From Rhizobiales bacterium NRL2 (GTDB lineage: Bacteria; Pseudomonadota; Alphaproteobacteria; Minwuiales; Minwuiaceae), in assembly GCA_001664005.1 (NCBI GenBank), contig CP016093.1, positions 1,247,001 through 1,311,000 of the forward strand: a stretch of DNA of 64,000 nt. The letters run 5' to 3'. The translations under genes were made by a program, and so were the position numbers. The notes under the pieces were generated by a model. The model was not told where the DNA came from, did not search any database, and saw only the letters and a list, made by a program, of their open reading frames with translations. Shown here piece by piece: positions 42,727-53,533 of this stretch. How positions within the stretch are numbered: the stretch's first letter is position 1; each line of letters begins with the position of its first letter.

Positions 42727-44143
42727 GCTTGCAGGCGGGAGCGCGGGCGAACATGGCGATATCGACATCGCCGGACTGACAGCGGACAGCCGGGAAGTAC
42801 GTCCCGGCTTTCTCTTTGCCGCGCTGCCGGGCGTCCGCCATGACGGCGCGGAGTTCGTGCCACGGGCCGTGGCGAGCGGCGCCGTCGCCGTGCTTGCCGG
42901 ACGCAGCCTGGACGCCGGCGTACCGCTGATCACCGGTCAGGACCCGCGACGCTGCCTGGCGCGCATGGCGGCCCGTTTCTACCGTTCCCAGCCGGAAACA
43001 GTCGTCGCCGTGACCGGCACCAACGGCAAGTCCTCGATCGTGTGGTTCCTGCGCCAGATCTGGGCAGCGGCGGGGATCAACGCCGCCTGCCTCGGCACGC
43101 TGGGCGTGACCACCCGGAACGGCCACTATCCCGGTTCGCTGACCACACCGGACCCGGTGGCGCTGCAGCGGCAGGCGGCGGCGCTGGCCAATGACGGCGT
43201 GACCCATCTGGCGCTGGAGGCCTCCAGCCACGGGCTGGCCCAGCGCCGCCTCGACGGGCTGTGTCTGACCGCCGGCTGCTTCACCAATCTCAGCCATGAC
43301 CATCTCGACTATCACAGCTCCGTCGAGGACTACCTCGACGCCAAGTGCCGGCTGTTTGCCGAGCTGTTGCCGAAGGGCGCGCCGGCGGTGATCTGCGCCG
43401 ATTCCGAACATGGCGCCACGGTCGCCGGCCGCGCCCGCGAGGCCGGGCTGCACGTGGTCACCTATGGCCGGGGCGACGCCGACGTCACCTACCGCGTGCT
43501 GGAGGCCGACCTGGACGGCCAGCATCTCGAGATCGACGCCGCCGGAGTGCGGGCGCAGGTCCGCCTGCCTCTCGTCGGCGCGTTTCAGGCCGAGAACGCG
43601 ATCGCGGCCTTCACCCTGGCGACCGTCCTGGACTCCGGGCGCCGGGGTGCTCTGGCGGCGCTGGCCGGACTGACGGGGGCGCCAGGCCGGCTGCAGCCGG
43701 CCGGCAGCTCCGCCGGCGCCGCCGCTTTCATCGACTACGCGCATACGCCCGAGGCGCTGCGCGCGGCGATCGCCGCCCTCCGGCCCCACACGGCGGGCCG
43801 CATCGTCACCGTCTTCGGCTGCGGCGGCGACCGCGACCGGGCCAAGCGGGCGGTCATGGGACGGATCGCGGCCGAGCTGTCGGACGTCGCCATCGTGACC
43901 GACGACAATCCCCGCAGCGAGGATGCCGCCGCCATCCGCGCCGAGATCATGGCGGCCTGCCCGGGCGGAATCGAGATCGGCGACCGCCGCGAGGCGATCG
44001 TCCGCGCCGTTTCCATGCTGCGCCAGGGCGATGCCGCGCTGATTGCCGGAAAAGGCCATGAAACCGGCCAGATCGTGGGCGATCAGGTGCTTCCGTTCGA
44101 CGACCTGTCGGTGACGGGCGAGGCAATGGAGGCGCGGACATGA
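42713..44143 (+). CDS. murE: UDP-N-acetylmuramoyl-L-alanyl-D-glutamate--2,6-diaminopimelate ligase
   Basis: 476 residues. Adds the third amino acid of the peptidoglycan stem in the cytoplasm. The ATP loop VTGTNGKSS is near residue 101, LEASSHGLAQRRLDG lies in the central domain, and DDNPRSED holds the DNPR motif that selects meso-diaminopimelate rather than lysine. The frame is open further upstream, but ATG 42713 gives the normal MurE N-terminus (LAGLTADSR-like GLTADSREV). It overlaps ftsI by 14 bp and murF by 4 bp. Confidence 0.97.
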   Translation: MKLSRLAGGSAGEHGDIDIAGLTADSREVRPGFLFAALPGVRHDGAEFVPRAVASGAVAVLAGRSLDAGVPLITGQDPRRCLARMAARFYRSQPETVVAVTGTNGKSSIVWFLRQIWAAAGINAACLGTLGVTTRNGHYPGSLTTPDPVALQRQAAALANDGVTHLALEASSHGLAQRRLDGLCLTAGCFTNLSHDHLDYHSSVEDYLDAKCRLFAELLPKGAPAVICADSEHGATVAGRAREAGLHVVTYGRGDADVTYRVLEADLDGQHLEIDAAGVRAQVRLPLVGAFQAENAIAAFTLATVLDSGRRGALAALAGLTGAPGRLQPAGSSAGAAAFIDYAHTPEALRAAIAALRPHTAGRIVTVFGCGGDRDRAKRAVMGRIAAELSDVAIVTDDNPRSEDAAAIRAEIMAACPGGIEIGDRREAIVRAVSMLRQGDAALIAGKGHETGQIVGDQVLPFDDLSVTGEAMEART

Positions 44144-45564
44144 TCGATCTCTGGCATGCGGACGAGGTGGCGGCGGCCACGGAAGGGCAGGCGGCCGGCG
44201 GCTGGCGGGCCGGCGGCGTCTCCATCGACAGCCGCACCGTGACCGCGGGCGATCTCTTCGTGGCCCTGGAAGGGCCGAACTTCGATGGCCACGACTATGT
44301 CGAAGACGCGCTCGCGAAGGGCGCCGCGGCGGCCATGGTCCACCGTGCGCCGGCCGGCGCCGATCCGGCCCGGCTGGTCGTCGTGGGCGATACGCTGAAG
44401 GGGCTGCAGGATCTCGGCCGCGCCGCCCGCCAGCGGACCTCGGCGAAGGTACTGGCAGTGACCGGCTCCGCCGGCAAGACCGGCGCCAAGGAGGCGCTGC
44501 GCCACTGTCTTGCCGCCTGCGGGGTGCGGGTCCACGCCTCGGACAAGAGCTTCAACAACCATTGGGGCGTTCCGCTGACACTGGCGCGGATGCCGCGCGA
44601 TGCCGAGTACACCGTCCTGGAACTGGGCATGAACCATCCCGGCGAGATCTCGGCGCTGGTCGAGATGGCCCGGCCCGACGTGGCGCTGGTCACCACCATC
44701 GCGCCAGCGCATATGGCGGCGTTCGAATCCCTGGATGCCATCGCCGACGCCAAGGCCGAGATCTTCGAGCGCCTCGGCCCTGATGGCGCAGCGGTCATTC
44801 CCGCCGACCTGCCCCAGACCGCACGTCTGACCGCGGCGGCAAAGCGGGCGGGCGCCGGGCGGATCGTCACCTTCGGCGCGGCGGACGCGGCGGACGTCCG
44901 GCTGATCTGCGCGAAGGTCAAGGCCGACCGCTCCTGCGTCCGCGCCGATCTCGCCGGCGTGGAGGCCACGTTCTGCGTCGGCCTGCCCGGCGAACACTGG
45001 GTGATGAATGCGCTGGGCGTGCTGGCCGCGCTGCAGGCCGCCGGCGCAGACATCGGCCGTGCGGCGCCGGCGCTGGCGCGGCTGCGGCCGCTGGCCGGCC
45101 GGGGCGCGCGCGAACAGGTGTCAATGCGCGGCGACCGCTCCTTCACCCTGATCGACGACAGCTACAACGCCAATCCGGCCAGCATGCGCGCCGCCTTTTC
45201 CGTGCTCGGCGCCGCCGAGCCGGCAGGGCGCGGCCGCCGTGTCGCCGTTCTGGGCGACATGCTGGAACTGGGCCGCGAAACGGGCCGGATGCACGCCGGC
45301 CTGGCCGATGACCTCGCCGAAAGCGGCGTCCGGCTGGTCTTTCTCTGCGGCCCCGAGATGGCCCGGCTGGAGGCGGCGATGAAGGACCGCGCCGAGGTCA
45401 CGCACGCGCCCGACTCCGAGACACTGGCGCCTAAGGTGGCCGCCGCGGTCGGCGACGGCGACGTTGTGCTGGTCAAGGGCTCGCTCGGCAGCCGCATGGC
45501 GGTGGTCGTGGAGGCGCTGAAATCCCTGGGCGAGGGCGGCCGCGCAGCCGCCGCCCGCGGCTGA
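44140..45564 (+). CDS. murF: UDP-N-acetylmuramoyl-tripeptide--D-alanyl-D-alanine ligase
   Basis: 474 residues. Joins D-Ala-D-Ala to the UDP-MurNAc-tripeptide. The N-terminal domain has [20 protein letters not shown], the ATP loop is [14 protein letters not shown] (the family usually has GKTT/S; here GKTGAK), then [13 protein letters not shown] and [10 protein letters not shown] are diagnostic, and [11 protein letters not shown] is the C-terminal domain marker. ATGA overlap with murE; 11 bp before mraY. Confidence 0.97.
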   Translation: MIDLWHADEVAAATEGQAAGGWRAGGVSIDSRTVTAGDLFVALEGPNFDGHDYVEDALAKGAAAAMVHRAPAGADPARLVVVGDTLKGLQDLGRAARQRTSAKVLAVTGSAGKTGAKEALRHCLAACGVRVHASDKSFNNHWGVPLTLARMPRDAEYTVLELGMNHPGEISALVEMARPDVALVTTIAPAHMAAFESLDAIADAKAEIFERLGPDGAAVIPADLPQTARLTAAAKRAGAGRIVTFGAADAADVRLICAKVKADRSCVRADLAGVEATFCVGLPGEHWVMNALGVLAALQAAGADIGRAAPALARLRPLAGRGAREQVSMRGDRSFTLIDDSYNANPASMRAAFSVLGAAEPAGRGRRVAVLGDMLELGRETGRMHAGLADDLAESGVRLVFLCGPEMARLEAAMKDRAEVTHAPDSETLAPKVAAAVGDGDVVLVKGSLGSRMAVVVEALKSLGEGGRAAAARG

Positions 45565-45575
45565 AGGGGGCGAGC

Positions 45576-46664
45576 ATGCTCTACAACCTCCTTTCGCCGC
45601 TTTCGGAGCAGTTCCTGTTCTTCAACCTGTTCCGCTATCTGACCTTCCGGACCGGCGGCGCGGTCATCACGGCGCTGCTCGTCTGTTTCATCGTCGGGCC
45701 CTACTTCATCCGCTGGCTGCGGTCCCAGCCGCGCTACGCCCAGCCGATCCGCGAGGACGGGCCCCAGGGCCACATCGTGAAGAAGCAGGGCACGCCGACC
45801 ATGGGCGGGTTCCTGATCCTGTTCTCCGTCACGGTGGCGACGCTGCTCTGGGCGGATCTGTCGAACCAGTATGTCTGGATCGTCGTCATGGTGACCCTTG
45901 GCTTCGGTCTGGTCGGCTTCGTCGACGACTATTCCAAGGTGAAGGGCGGCACCCATCGCGGCCTGCCGGGCCGGTTGCGACTGGGCGTCGAGTTCGGGAT
46001 CTGCCTGGTGGCCACCGTCTGGCTGGCGCTGATTGCGCCGGAGAACCTGTCCAACCAGCTCGCCTTCCCGTTCGTGAAGGACTTCATGCTCGATCTCGGC
46101 TGGTTCTTCGTGCCCTTCGGCATGTTCGTCATCGTCGGCACGGCGAATGCCGTGAACCTGACCGACGGGCTGGACGGCCTCGCCATCGTGCCGGTGATGA
46201 TCGCCTCCGCCACCTTCGCGCTGATCGCCTATGTCAGCGGTCACACGGTCTTCGCCGAGTACCTGCAGATCAACTTCGTGCCCGGCGCGGGCGAGCTGGC
46301 GGTCTTCACCGGCGCGCTGGTCGGCGCCGCTCTGGGGTTCCTGTGGTTCAACGCGCCGCCGGCGATGGTCTTCATGGGCGACACCGGCAGCCTGGCGCTG
46401 GGCGGCGCGCTCGGCGCCATCGCCGTCGTGGTGAAGCACGAGTTCGTGCTCGCCATCGTCGGCGGCCTGTTCGTTCTGGAAACCGTTTCCGTCATCGTTC
46501 AGGTGGCCAGCTTCAAGCTGACCGGCCGCCGCGTCTTCCGCATGGCGCCGCTGCACCACCATTTCGAACAGAAAGGCTGGGAAGAGCCCACCATCGTCAT
46601 CCGCTTCTGGATCATCGCCCTCATCCTGGCGCTGATCGGCCTCGCCACGCTGAAGCTGAGGTGA
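45576..46664 (+). CDS. mraY: phospho-MurNAc-pentapeptide translocase
   Basis: 362 residues, ten membrane segments. Transfers phospho-MurNAc-pentapeptide to undecaprenyl phosphate, giving lipid I. Conserved blocks: [22 protein letters not shown] (first catalytic Asp pair), [13 protein letters not shown], and the [14 protein letters not shown] motif (here [11 protein letters not shown]) near residue 325. The position between murF and murD is the standard one. Confidence 0.98.
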   Translation: MLYNLLSPLSEQFLFFNLFRYLTFRTGGAVITALLVCFIVGPYFIRWLRSQPRYAQPIREDGPQGHIVKKQGTPTMGGFLILFSVTVATLLWADLSNQYVWIVVMVTLGFGLVGFVDDYSKVKGGTHRGLPGRLRLGVEFGICLVATVWLALIAPENLSNQLAFPFVKDFMLDLGWFFVPFGMFVIVGTANAVNLTDGLDGLAIVPVMIASATFALIAYVSGHTVFAEYLQINFVPGAGELAVFTGALVGAALGFLWFNAPPAMVFMGDTGSLALGGALGAIAVVVKHEFVLAIVGGLFVLETVSVIVQVASFKLTGRRVFRMAPLHHHFEQKGWEEPTIVIRFWIIALILALIGLATLKLR

Positions 46665-46668
46665 GCCG

Positions 46669-48045
46669 ATGATCGCATTGAGGGGGATGGAGGGGAAACG
46701 GATCGCGGTCCTGGGCCTCGGCAAGAGCGGCCTTGCCACTGTCCGCGCCGCCCGCGCCGGCGGCGCCGAGGTCGTCGCCTGGGACGACAGCGCCGAACGC
46801 CGCGCCGCGCTGAAGGACGCCCCGGTTGAAGCGCTCGAGCGTATCGACTGGGCCGCCGTCGACATGCTGGTGCCCGCGCCGGGCATACCGCTGACCCATC
46901 CCGAGCCGCATCCGGCGATCCGCGCGGCCACGGCCTCCGGCGTCGAGATCGCCGGCGACATCGAGCTTTTCGTCCGCGCCTGTCCCGAGGCGCGTGTTAT
47001 CGGTGTGACCGGCACCAACGGCAAGTCCACGACAACGGCGCTGATCGGCCATGTCCTGAGCGCCTGCGGCGTCGACGCCGCGGTCGGCGGCAATATCGGC
47101 ACCGCCGTGCTCGACCTGCAGCCGCCGAAGCCGGAGCAGGTCTGCGTCCTGGAGCTCTCCTCCTATCAGCTCGACCTCACTGAATCGCTCAAGCCGAAGG
47201 TGAGCGTGCTGCTCAACATCACCCCCGACCATCTGGACCGGCATGGCGGCATGGCCGGCTATGTCGCGGCGAAGGAGCGGCTGTTCGCCCGGGTCGGCCA
47301 GGGCGACACGGCGGTGATCGGCGTCGACGACGACTTCGGCGCGGATCTGGCGCAGCGCCTCGCCGACCGCCACGACGTCCATGTCGTGCCCGTCGCCGTC
47401 GGCCGGCCGCTGGCCGATGGGGTCTATGTCCTGAAGGGCCAGCTCTTCGATGGCGGGCTGAAGGTCATGGACCTTGCGGCGGCCAGGGCGCTGCCGGGCG
47501 CGCACAATCACCAGAATGCCGCCGCCGCCTACGCAGCCTGCCGCGCCATCGGCTGCCGGACCGCCGATATCGCCCGCGCCATCGCGAGCTTTCCCGGTCT
47601 GCCGCACCGGATCGAACGCATCGGCGAGCGCGAGGGCATAACCTTCTACAACGACTCCAAGGCCACCAACGCCGAGGCCGCGGCCCGGGCGCTGGGCGCC
47701 TTCGCCGGCATCTACTGGATCGCCGGGGGCAAGCCGAAGCAGGGCGGACTGGGCCCGCTTTACCCGTTCCTCGAGCGGGTGCGCCGCGCCTATCTGATCG
47801 GCGAGGCTGAAGCCGCCTTTGCGGACGAGCTGGAGGGCCGCGTCGAGACCCGGCGCTGCGGTACGCTGGCCGCGGCGGTCGAGACCGCCTGGTCCGACGC
47901 CCGGCAGGCCGGTTCCGGCGTGGTGCTGTTGTCGCCTGCCTGCGCCAGCTTCGACCAGTTCCCGAACTTCGAGGCGCGCGGCGACGCATTCCGCGCCGTG
48001 GCGTCCTTCATCATCGAACGGTCGGACGCGGAGGGCGCGTCATGA
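46669..48045 (+). CDS. murD: UDP-N-acetylmuramoylalanine--D-glutamate ligase
   Basis: 458 residues. Adds D-glutamate to UDP-MurNAc-L-Ala. N-terminal Rossmann domain AVLGLGKSGLATVRAA, ATP loop VTGTNGKSTTTALIG (about residues 112-126), VLELSSYQLD and NITPDHLDRH in the central domain, NDSKATNAEA in the C-terminal domain. It begins 4 bp after mraY and overlaps ftsW by 4 bp. Confidence 0.97.
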   Translation: MIALRGMEGKRIAVLGLGKSGLATVRAARAGGAEVVAWDDSAERRAALKDAPVEALERIDWAAVDMLVPAPGIPLTHPEPHPAIRAATASGVEIAGDIELFVRACPEARVIGVTGTNGKSTTTALIGHVLSACGVDAAVGGNIGTAVLDLQPPKPEQVCVLELSSYQLDLTESLKPKVSVLLNITPDHLDRHGGMAGYVAAKERLFARVGQGDTAVIGVDDDFGADLAQRLADRHDVHVVPVAVGRPLADGVYVLKGQLFDGGLKVMDLAAARALPGAHNHQNAAAAYAACRAIGCRTADIARAIASFPGLPHRIERIGEREGITFYNDSKATNAEAAARALGAFAGIYWIAGGKPKQGGLGPLYPFLERVRRAYLIGEAEAAFADELEGRVETRRCGTLAAAVETAWSDARQAGSGVVLLSPACASFDQFPNFEARGDAFRAVASFIIERSDAEGAS

Positions 48046-49163
48046 TCGGCTTCGGACGCACCGACCGCTCGACCCTGGGCCGCTGGTGGTGGACGGTGGA
48101 CAAGTTCACCCTGGTCGCCTTCGTGCTGCTGATCGGCATCGGCATCACCCTCACCCTGGCGGCGGGGCCCGCGACCGCGCACCGCAAGGGGCTGGACCAC
48201 TTCTTCTTCGTGCAGCGCCAGATGATCTTCCTCGCGCCCGCGCTGGCGGCGCTGGTCGGACTCTCGATCCTTTCGGTCGCGCAGGTGCGGCGCCTTGCCA
48301 TCATCGGTTTCGCGCTGGCCTTCCTCGCCACGCTGGCGACGCTGTTCATGGGCGTCGACGTCAACGGCGCCACCCGCTGGCTCCGCCTGGGCGGTCTTTC
48401 GGTGCAGCCCTCGGAGTTCATCAAGCCGACCTTCGTCGTGGTCACCGCCTGGCTGATCGCCGCCGGCCGCCGCGAACCCGGCGGACCGCCGGGCGTCGGC
48501 ATTTCCGCCCTGCTCTGCCTGCTGATCGTCGGCGTTCTGGCAATGCAGCCGGACATCGGCATGTCGCTGGTCGTGGCCTGCGTCTGGGCCGCCCAGTACT
48601 TCGTCGCCGGAATGCCCATGCTGCTGGTCGGCGTGCTGGCGGCGGCGGGGGCGGGGGCGCTGTTCGGCGCCTATCACCTGTTCGAACATGTCCGGGAACG
48701 CTTCGACCGGTTCCTCGATCCGTCGGCCGAGAACTACCAGGTCGAGCGCGCGCTGGAAGCCTTCGAGGCCGGCGGCCTGACCGGCCGCGGTCCGGGGCAG
48801 GGGGAAGTGAAGTACCTGCTGCCCGACGGCCATACCGACTTCGTGTTCGCCGTCGCCGCGGAGGAGTTCGGCGCCCTGGCCTGCGTCGTCGGCATCGCCC
48901 TGTTCGCCCTGATCGTGGTGCGCGGACTGATGCGCATGCGCCGCGAGGACGATCTGTTCGTCGTGCTCTGCTGCACTGGCTTCCTCGCCATGTTCGGCCT
49001 GCAGGCGGCGGTCAATATCGGCGTCAATCTCAATCTGCTGCCCACCAAGGGCATGACCCTGCCATTCATCTCCTATGGCGGCTCCTCGCTGGTGGCCCTG
49101 TCGATCGGCGCGGGTTTCCTGCTGGCGCTGATGCGCCGTCAGGCGCCGGGAGGCGGCGGCTGA
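48042..49163 (+). CDS. ftsW: septal peptidoglycan polymerase (SEDS) FtsW
   Basis: 373 residues with about ten membrane segments. FtsW is the glycosyltransferase that polymerises septal glycan from lipid II with FtsI. Family features: VNGATRWLRLGGLSVQPSE (NGaxRWi-type motif with the EFxK-like ending), LLPDGHTDFVFAVAAEE before the large periplasmic loop end, and NLNLLPTKGMTLPFISYGGSS near the C-terminus, the SEDS signature. ATGA overlap with murD and one-base TGATG overlap with murG. Confidence 0.97.
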   Translation: MIGFGRTDRSTLGRWWWTVDKFTLVAFVLLIGIGITLTLAAGPATAHRKGLDHFFFVQRQMIFLAPALAALVGLSILSVAQVRRLAIIGFALAFLATLATLFMGVDVNGATRWLRLGGLSVQPSEFIKPTFVVVTAWLIAAGRREPGGPPGVGISALLCLLIVGVLAMQPDIGMSLVVACVWAAQYFVAGMPMLLVGVLAAAGAGALFGAYHLFEHVRERFDRFLDPSAENYQVERALEAFEAGGLTGRGPGQGEVKYLLPDGHTDFVFAVAAEEFGALACVVGIALFALIVVRGLMRMRREDDLFVVLCCTGFLAMFGLQAAVNIGVNLNLLPTKGMTLPFISYGGSSLVALSIGAGFLLALMRRQAPGGGG

Positions 49164-50281
49164 TGGCGGCGCGGAAGAAATTCGTGCTGACCGCCGGCGG
49201 GACCGGGGGCCACCTGTTCCCGGCGCAGGCGCTGGCCGAGCAGCTCGCGCGCCGTGGCCATGGTCTGGCGCTGATGACCGACCGGCGCGGAGCGCAGTTC
49301 GGCCAGCGGTTCCCCGACGCCGAGATCGTCACCGTCGAAGCGGCGTCTCCGGCCGGCGGAATCGGCCAGAAGCTGCGGTCGGCGGTACGCATGGGGCGTG
49401 GCTGCATGCAGGCACTGGCGGCCCTGCGGCGTCTGGCGCCTGCGGCCGTCATCGGCTTCGGCGGTTACGCCTCCCTGCCCGCGCTCTGGGCGGCGGGGCG
49501 GCAGCGCCGGCCCATCGTCCTGCATGAGCAGAACGCGTTCGCCGGCCGCGCCAACCGGCTTTTCGCCGGCCGCGCCGCTGCGGTCGGTCTCTCCTTCGCG
49601 GCGACCGGCGGGCTGGAGCGGTTCGAGGACACGCGCACCGTGGTGGTCGGCAATCCGGTTCGTGACGCGATCCTGACCCTGCGGGATGCGCCCTATGAAA
49701 GCCCCGGTCATGACGGCCCGCTGAACCTGTTCGTGTTCGGCGGCAGTCAGGGCGCGGCGGTCTTCGCCGAGACGGTGCCCGAGGCCCTGGGCGGCCTGCC
49801 CGAGCGGCTCAGGTCGCGGCTGAGCGTCACCCAGCAGGTTCGCCCGGAGAACATGGATGCCGCCCGCGCCGCCTATGCCGCCGCCGGGATGGAAGCACGG
49901 CTGGAGCCCTTCTTCGAGGACATGGCGGCGCTTCTGGGTACGGCGCATCTGGTGCTGTCCCGCGCCGGCGCATCGACCGTGAACGAACTCGCCGTTGCCG
50001 GGCGGCCCTCGGTCCTGGTGCCCTATCCCCACGCCGCCGACGACCATCAGACGGCCAACGCCCGCGCCATGGCCGATGCCGGCGGGGCCTGGCTGGTGCC
50101 CAACGAGAGATTCGACGTGGCGACCTGCCGCCGCACGCTGGAGGCATTGCTGGAGGATCCGGCGGCCCTGTCGCGCATGGCGGCGGCCGCACGGCAGATC
50201 GCGATGCCCGACGCGGCCGAGCGGCTCGCCGATCTGGTCGAAGAAGTTTCCGGCGTGCGTAGTGTGGAGGACCGGACATGA
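49163..50281 (+). CDS. murG: UDP-GlcNAc:lipid I N-acetylglucosaminyltransferase
   Basis: 372 residues, GT28. Converts lipid I to lipid II on the inner face of the membrane. The N-terminal [17 protein letters not shown] carries the GxGGH loop, [13 protein letters not shown] follows, the donor domain has FVFGGSQGA, and [27 protein letters not shown] is represented by its GAST-x5-E core. C-terminal HQT-A-N segment [10 protein letters not shown] is typical. Coupled to ftsW and murC by overlaps. Confidence 0.97.
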   Translation: MAARKKFVLTAGGTGGHLFPAQALAEQLARRGHGLALMTDRRGAQFGQRFPDAEIVTVEAASPAGGIGQKLRSAVRMGRGCMQALAALRRLAPAAVIGFGGYASLPALWAAGRQRRPIVLHEQNAFAGRANRLFAGRAAAVGLSFAATGGLERFEDTRTVVVGNPVRDAILTLRDAPYESPGHDGPLNLFVFGGSQGAAVFAETVPEALGGLPERLRSRLSVTQQVRPENMDAARAAYAAAGMEARLEPFFEDMAALLGTAHLVLSRAGASTVNELAVAGRPSVLVPYPHAADDHQTANARAMADAGGAWLVPNERFDVATCRRTLEALLEDPAALSRMAAAARQIAMPDAAERLADLVEEVSGVRSVEDRT

Positions 50282-51696
50282 CCCAGATGCCCCTGGATAT
50301 CGGACCCATCCATTTCGTCGGCATTGGCGGCATCGGCATGAGCGGCATCGCCGAGGTGATGCACACGCTGGGTTACCGCGTGCAGGGCAGCGACATCGCC
50401 GAGAGCGCCAATGTCGAGCGGCTGCGCGGTCTCGGCATCGGGATTTCGATCGGCCACCGCGCCGAGAACCTGGGCGAGGCGCAGGCGCTGGTCGTCTCCT
50501 CGGCGGTCAAGGCCGACAACCCGGAGGTTCGCGCCGCCCGCGAACGGCACGTGCCGGTGGTCCGCCGCGCCGAAATGCTGGCCGAGCTGATGCGGCTGAA
50601 ATGGGCGCTGGCTGTCGGCGGCACCCATGGCAAGACGACGACGACTTCCATGGTGGCGCAATTGCTCGACCATGCCGGCTTCGATCCGACCGTGATCAAC
50701 GGCGGCATCATCAACGCCTACGGCACCAACGCCCGTCTGGGCCGCGGCCAGTGGATGGTCGTGGAGGCTGACGAGTCCGACGGCAGCTTCGTCAGGCTGC
50801 CGGCCGCTGCGGTGATCGTGACCAACATCGACGCCGAACACCTGGATCACTACGCCGACTTCGACGAGATCCGCGATGCCTTCGTCACCTTCGTCGAGAA
50901 CATCCCCTTCTACGGCGTCGCCGTGATGTGCATCGACCATCCGGAAGTGCAGTCGCTGATCGGCCAGATCACCGACCGCCGCGTCATCTCCTACGGCTTC
51001 AGCCGCCAGGCCGACGTGCGCGCGGTCGACGAGAGCTTCAGCGAAGGCGCGGCCCATTTCGCCGTCGAGTTCCACGACCGCCGCACCGGTGCGGAATCGC
51101 GCGTCGATGGCCTGACGCTGCCGATGCCGGGCCGCCACAACATCCTCAATGCCCTGGCCGCGATTGCTGTCGCCCGAGAGATCGGCATCGGCGACGAGGC
51201 GATCCGCGACGGGCTCGCCGCCTTCTCCGGCGTGAAACGGCGCTTCACGAAGACCGGTGAGGCCGGCGGCGTCACCGTAATCGACGACTACGGTCATCAT
51301 CCGGTGGAGATCGCCGCCGTGTTGAAGGCCGCGCGTGAGAGCACGGCCGGCCGCGTCATTGCCGTGGTCCAGCCGCACCGCTACTCGCGGCTCGCCGCGC
51401 TCTTCGGCGACTTCTGCTCCTGCTTCAACGACGCCGACACCGTGCTGGTGGCGCCTGTCTATCCGGCCGGCGAACAGCCGATCGAAGGTTTCGACCGCGA
51501 CGCCCTGATCGAGGGGCTGAACGCCCGCGGACATCGCCGCGTGCGCGCGCTCGCCGGACCGGAAGCGCTGGCGGCGATGGTGCTGGACGAAGCGGAAGGG
51601 GGGGACATGGTCGTCTGTCTCGGCGCGGGCTCCATCACCCAGTGGGCGAACGCGCTGCCCGGGCAGCTCCAGGCGCTGCAGGACGGAACGGCATGA
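50278..51696 (+). CDS. murC: UDP-N-acetylmuramate--L-alanine ligase
   Basis: 472 residues. First Mur ligase, adding L-alanine to UDP-MurNAc. [16 protein letters not shown] (residues 13-28) is the N-terminal signature, the ATP loop is [12 protein letters not shown] (about 118-129), EADESDGSF and [10 protein letters not shown] are typical of MurC, and [11 protein letters not shown] marks the C-terminal domain. Overlaps both murG and murB by 4 bp. Confidence 0.98.
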   Translation: MTQMPLDIGPIHFVGIGGIGMSGIAEVMHTLGYRVQGSDIAESANVERLRGLGIGISIGHRAENLGEAQALVVSSAVKADNPEVRAARERHVPVVRRAEMLAELMRLKWALAVGGTHGKTTTTSMVAQLLDHAGFDPTVINGGIINAYGTNARLGRGQWMVVEADESDGSFVRLPAAAVIVTNIDAEHLDHYADFDEIRDAFVTFVENIPFYGVAVMCIDHPEVQSLIGQITDRRVISYGFSRQADVRAVDESFSEGAAHFAVEFHDRRTGAESRVDGLTLPMPGRHNILNALAAIAVAREIGIGDEAIRDGLAAFSGVKRRFTKTGEAGGVTVIDDYGHHPVEIAAVLKAARESTAGRVIAVVQPHRYSRLAALFGDFCSCFNDADTVLVAPVYPAGEQPIEGFDRDALIEGLNARGHRRVRALAGPEALAAMVLDEAEGGDMVVCLGAGSITQWANALPGQLQALQDGTA

Positions 51697-52631
51697 GGGC
51701 GGCGGTGATGACACGACGGGCCACATCGCTGATCGACCGTCTGCCGCAGGTGCGCGGCAGCTACACGGCCGAGGCGCCGATGAGGGACCTGACCTGGTTC
51801 CGCGTCGGCGGTCCGGCGGAGGTGCTGTTTCGGCCCGCCGACCTGAACGATCTGGTTCACTTCATGGCGAACCGGCCGAAGGACGCGCCGCTGACCTTCA
51901 TCGGCGCGGGCGCGAACCTGCTGGTGCGCGACTGCGGCGTCCCCGGTGTCGTCATCCGGCTGGGCCGGGGCTTCGGTCATATCGAGGACGACGCGCGCGG
52001 CCTGCGCGTGGGCGCGGGCTGCAGCAACGTCTCGGTGGCGCTGCGGGCGCGCGACCGCGGGCTGAAGGGCTATGAATTCCTGCGCGGCGTCCCGGGCACC
52101 ATCGGCGGCGCGCTGCGCATGAACGCCGGCGCCTATGGTCAGGAGATGAAGGACATCGTGCTCGCCGCGCGCTGGGTGGACGGGGACGGCTTCCTGCAAT
52201 GGTCTTCGGTCGAGGAACTCGGCTATGGCTATCGGCACTGTTCGCTGCCCGAGGACCGGATCTTCGTGGAAGCGGTCCTGCGCGCCGAGCCGGGCGATCG
52301 GGAGGCCATCCGCCGCCGGATGGACGAGATCAGCGCCGAACGCACCACCACGCAGCCGGTGAAGACCAGCACCGGCGGCAGCACTTTCGCCAACCCGCCC
52401 GCACACAAGGCCTGGGAACTGATCGACCGCGCCGGCTGCCGCGGCCTGGTGATCGGCGACGCCCAGGTTTCGGAGCAGCACTGCAATTTCCTGATCAACC
52501 GCGGTGCGGCCACGGCCGCCGACCTCGAGACCCTGGGCGAGACGGTGCGCGAACGCGTGAAGGCCGTCACCGGCATCGAACTCCGCTGGGAGATCCGGCG
52601 CATCGGCGTCGCCCGGGAGGCCCGCTCATGA
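51693..52631 (+). CDS. murB: UDP-N-acetylenolpyruvoylglucosamine reductase
   Basis: 312 residues, FAD enzyme that reduces UDP-GlcNAc-enolpyruvate to UDP-MurNAc. [15 protein letters not shown] and [12 protein letters not shown] are FAD-binding segments; [20 protein letters not shown] (given by its GTIGGA and NAGAYG core) and the catalytic Ser in [11 protein letters not shown] are type I MurB features, and the glutamate-bearing C-terminal [11 protein letters not shown] completes the site. Start ATG 51693 overlaps the murC stop; ATG 51708 is an alternative. Confidence 0.96.
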   Translation: MRAAVMTRRATSLIDRLPQVRGSYTAEAPMRDLTWFRVGGPAEVLFRPADLNDLVHFMANRPKDAPLTFIGAGANLLVRDCGVPGVVIRLGRGFGHIEDDARGLRVGAGCSNVSVALRARDRGLKGYEFLRGVPGTIGGALRMNAGAYGQEMKDIVLAARWVDGDGFLQWSSVEELGYGYRHCSLPEDRIFVEAVLRAEPGDREAIRRRMDEISAERTTTQPVKTSTGGSTFANPPAHKAWELIDRAGCRGLVIGDAQVSEQHCNFLINRGAATAADLETLGETVRERVKAVTGIELRWEIRRIGVAREARS

Positions 52632-53533
52632 GCCGGATCGCGGTCATCATGGGCGGCTGGTCGGCCGAGCGCGAAGTTTCGCTGGTCACCGGCGAGGCCT
52701 GCGCGAAGGCGCTGGAATCGCTGGGCCACGACGTGGTCCGCATCGACGTCGACCGGCGCATTGCCGAGACCCTGAACGCCGCGAAGGTCGATCTGGTCTT
52801 CAACGCCCTGCACGGCCGCTACGGCGAGGACGGCACGGTGCAGGGGATGCTGGAAATGATGGGTATTCCCTACACGCACTCCGGGGTCCTTGCCTCGGCC
52901 CTGGCGATGAACAAGCCCGAAGCGAAGATCCTGTTCCGCGACGCCGGCATCGCCGTGCCCGACGGCGAGGTCATGACCCGCAAGGCGCTGGCCGCGAGCC
53001 GGAAATACGCGCCGCCGCTGGTGCTGAAGCCGCTCAACGAGGGCTCTTCGGTGGGCGTCGAGATCATCCTGGAAGGCGACAATTTCCGCCCGCTCGATCA
53101 GGGCGAACCGGATGAGCGCCTGCTGGTCGAAAAATACATCCCCGGCCGGGAAATCCAGGTCGCCGTCATGGGCGACCGGGCGCTGGGCGCCATCGAGATC
53201 GTCTCGCCGGGCCGCTTCTACGACTACGAAGCGAAATACGCGCCGGGCGGGTCGAAGCACCTGATGCCCGCGCCCATGCCGGAGGGAGACTACAAACTGG
53301 CGCTCGACTATTCGCTGCGCGCTCACAAGGCGCTCGGCTGCCGCGGTCTGACCCGGAGCGATCTTCGCTACGACGACACCGGTGCGGGCGGCGCGGAACT
53401 CTACCTGCTGGAGGTCAATACCCAGCCGGGCATGACGCCCACGTCCCTGGCGCCGGAAATCGCCGCGCACCAGGGACTCAGCTTCGAGGACCTCTGCAGG
53501 GAACTGGTGGAGGACGCATCATGCGACCGTTGA
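52628..53533 (+). CDS. ddl: D-alanine--D-alanine ligase
   Basis: 301 residues, ATP-grasp ligase. MGGWSAEREVSLVTGEA at the N-terminus contains the family Glu/Ser substrate-binding residues; LHGRYGEDGTVQGMLEMMGIPYTHSG is represented by its HG-x4-DG core; VLKPLNEGSSVGVEI is the ATP-binding strand pair; LLEVNTQPGMTPTSL holds the Mg ligands and C-terminal signature. Overlaps murB by 4 bp and ftsQ by 13 bp. Confidence 0.97.
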   Translation: MSRIAVIMGGWSAEREVSLVTGEACAKALESLGHDVVRIDVDRRIAETLNAAKVDLVFNALHGRYGEDGTVQGMLEMMGIPYTHSGVLASALAMNKPEAKILFRDAGIAVPDGEVMTRKALAASRKYAPPLVLKPLNEGSSVGVEIILEGDNFRPLDQGEPDERLLVEKYIPGREIQVAVMGDRALGAIEIVSPGRFYDYEAKYAPGGSKHLMPAPMPEGDYKLALDYSLRAHKALGCRGLTRSDLRYDDTGAGGAELYLLEVNTQPGMTPTSLAPEIAAHQGLSFEDLCRELVEDASCDR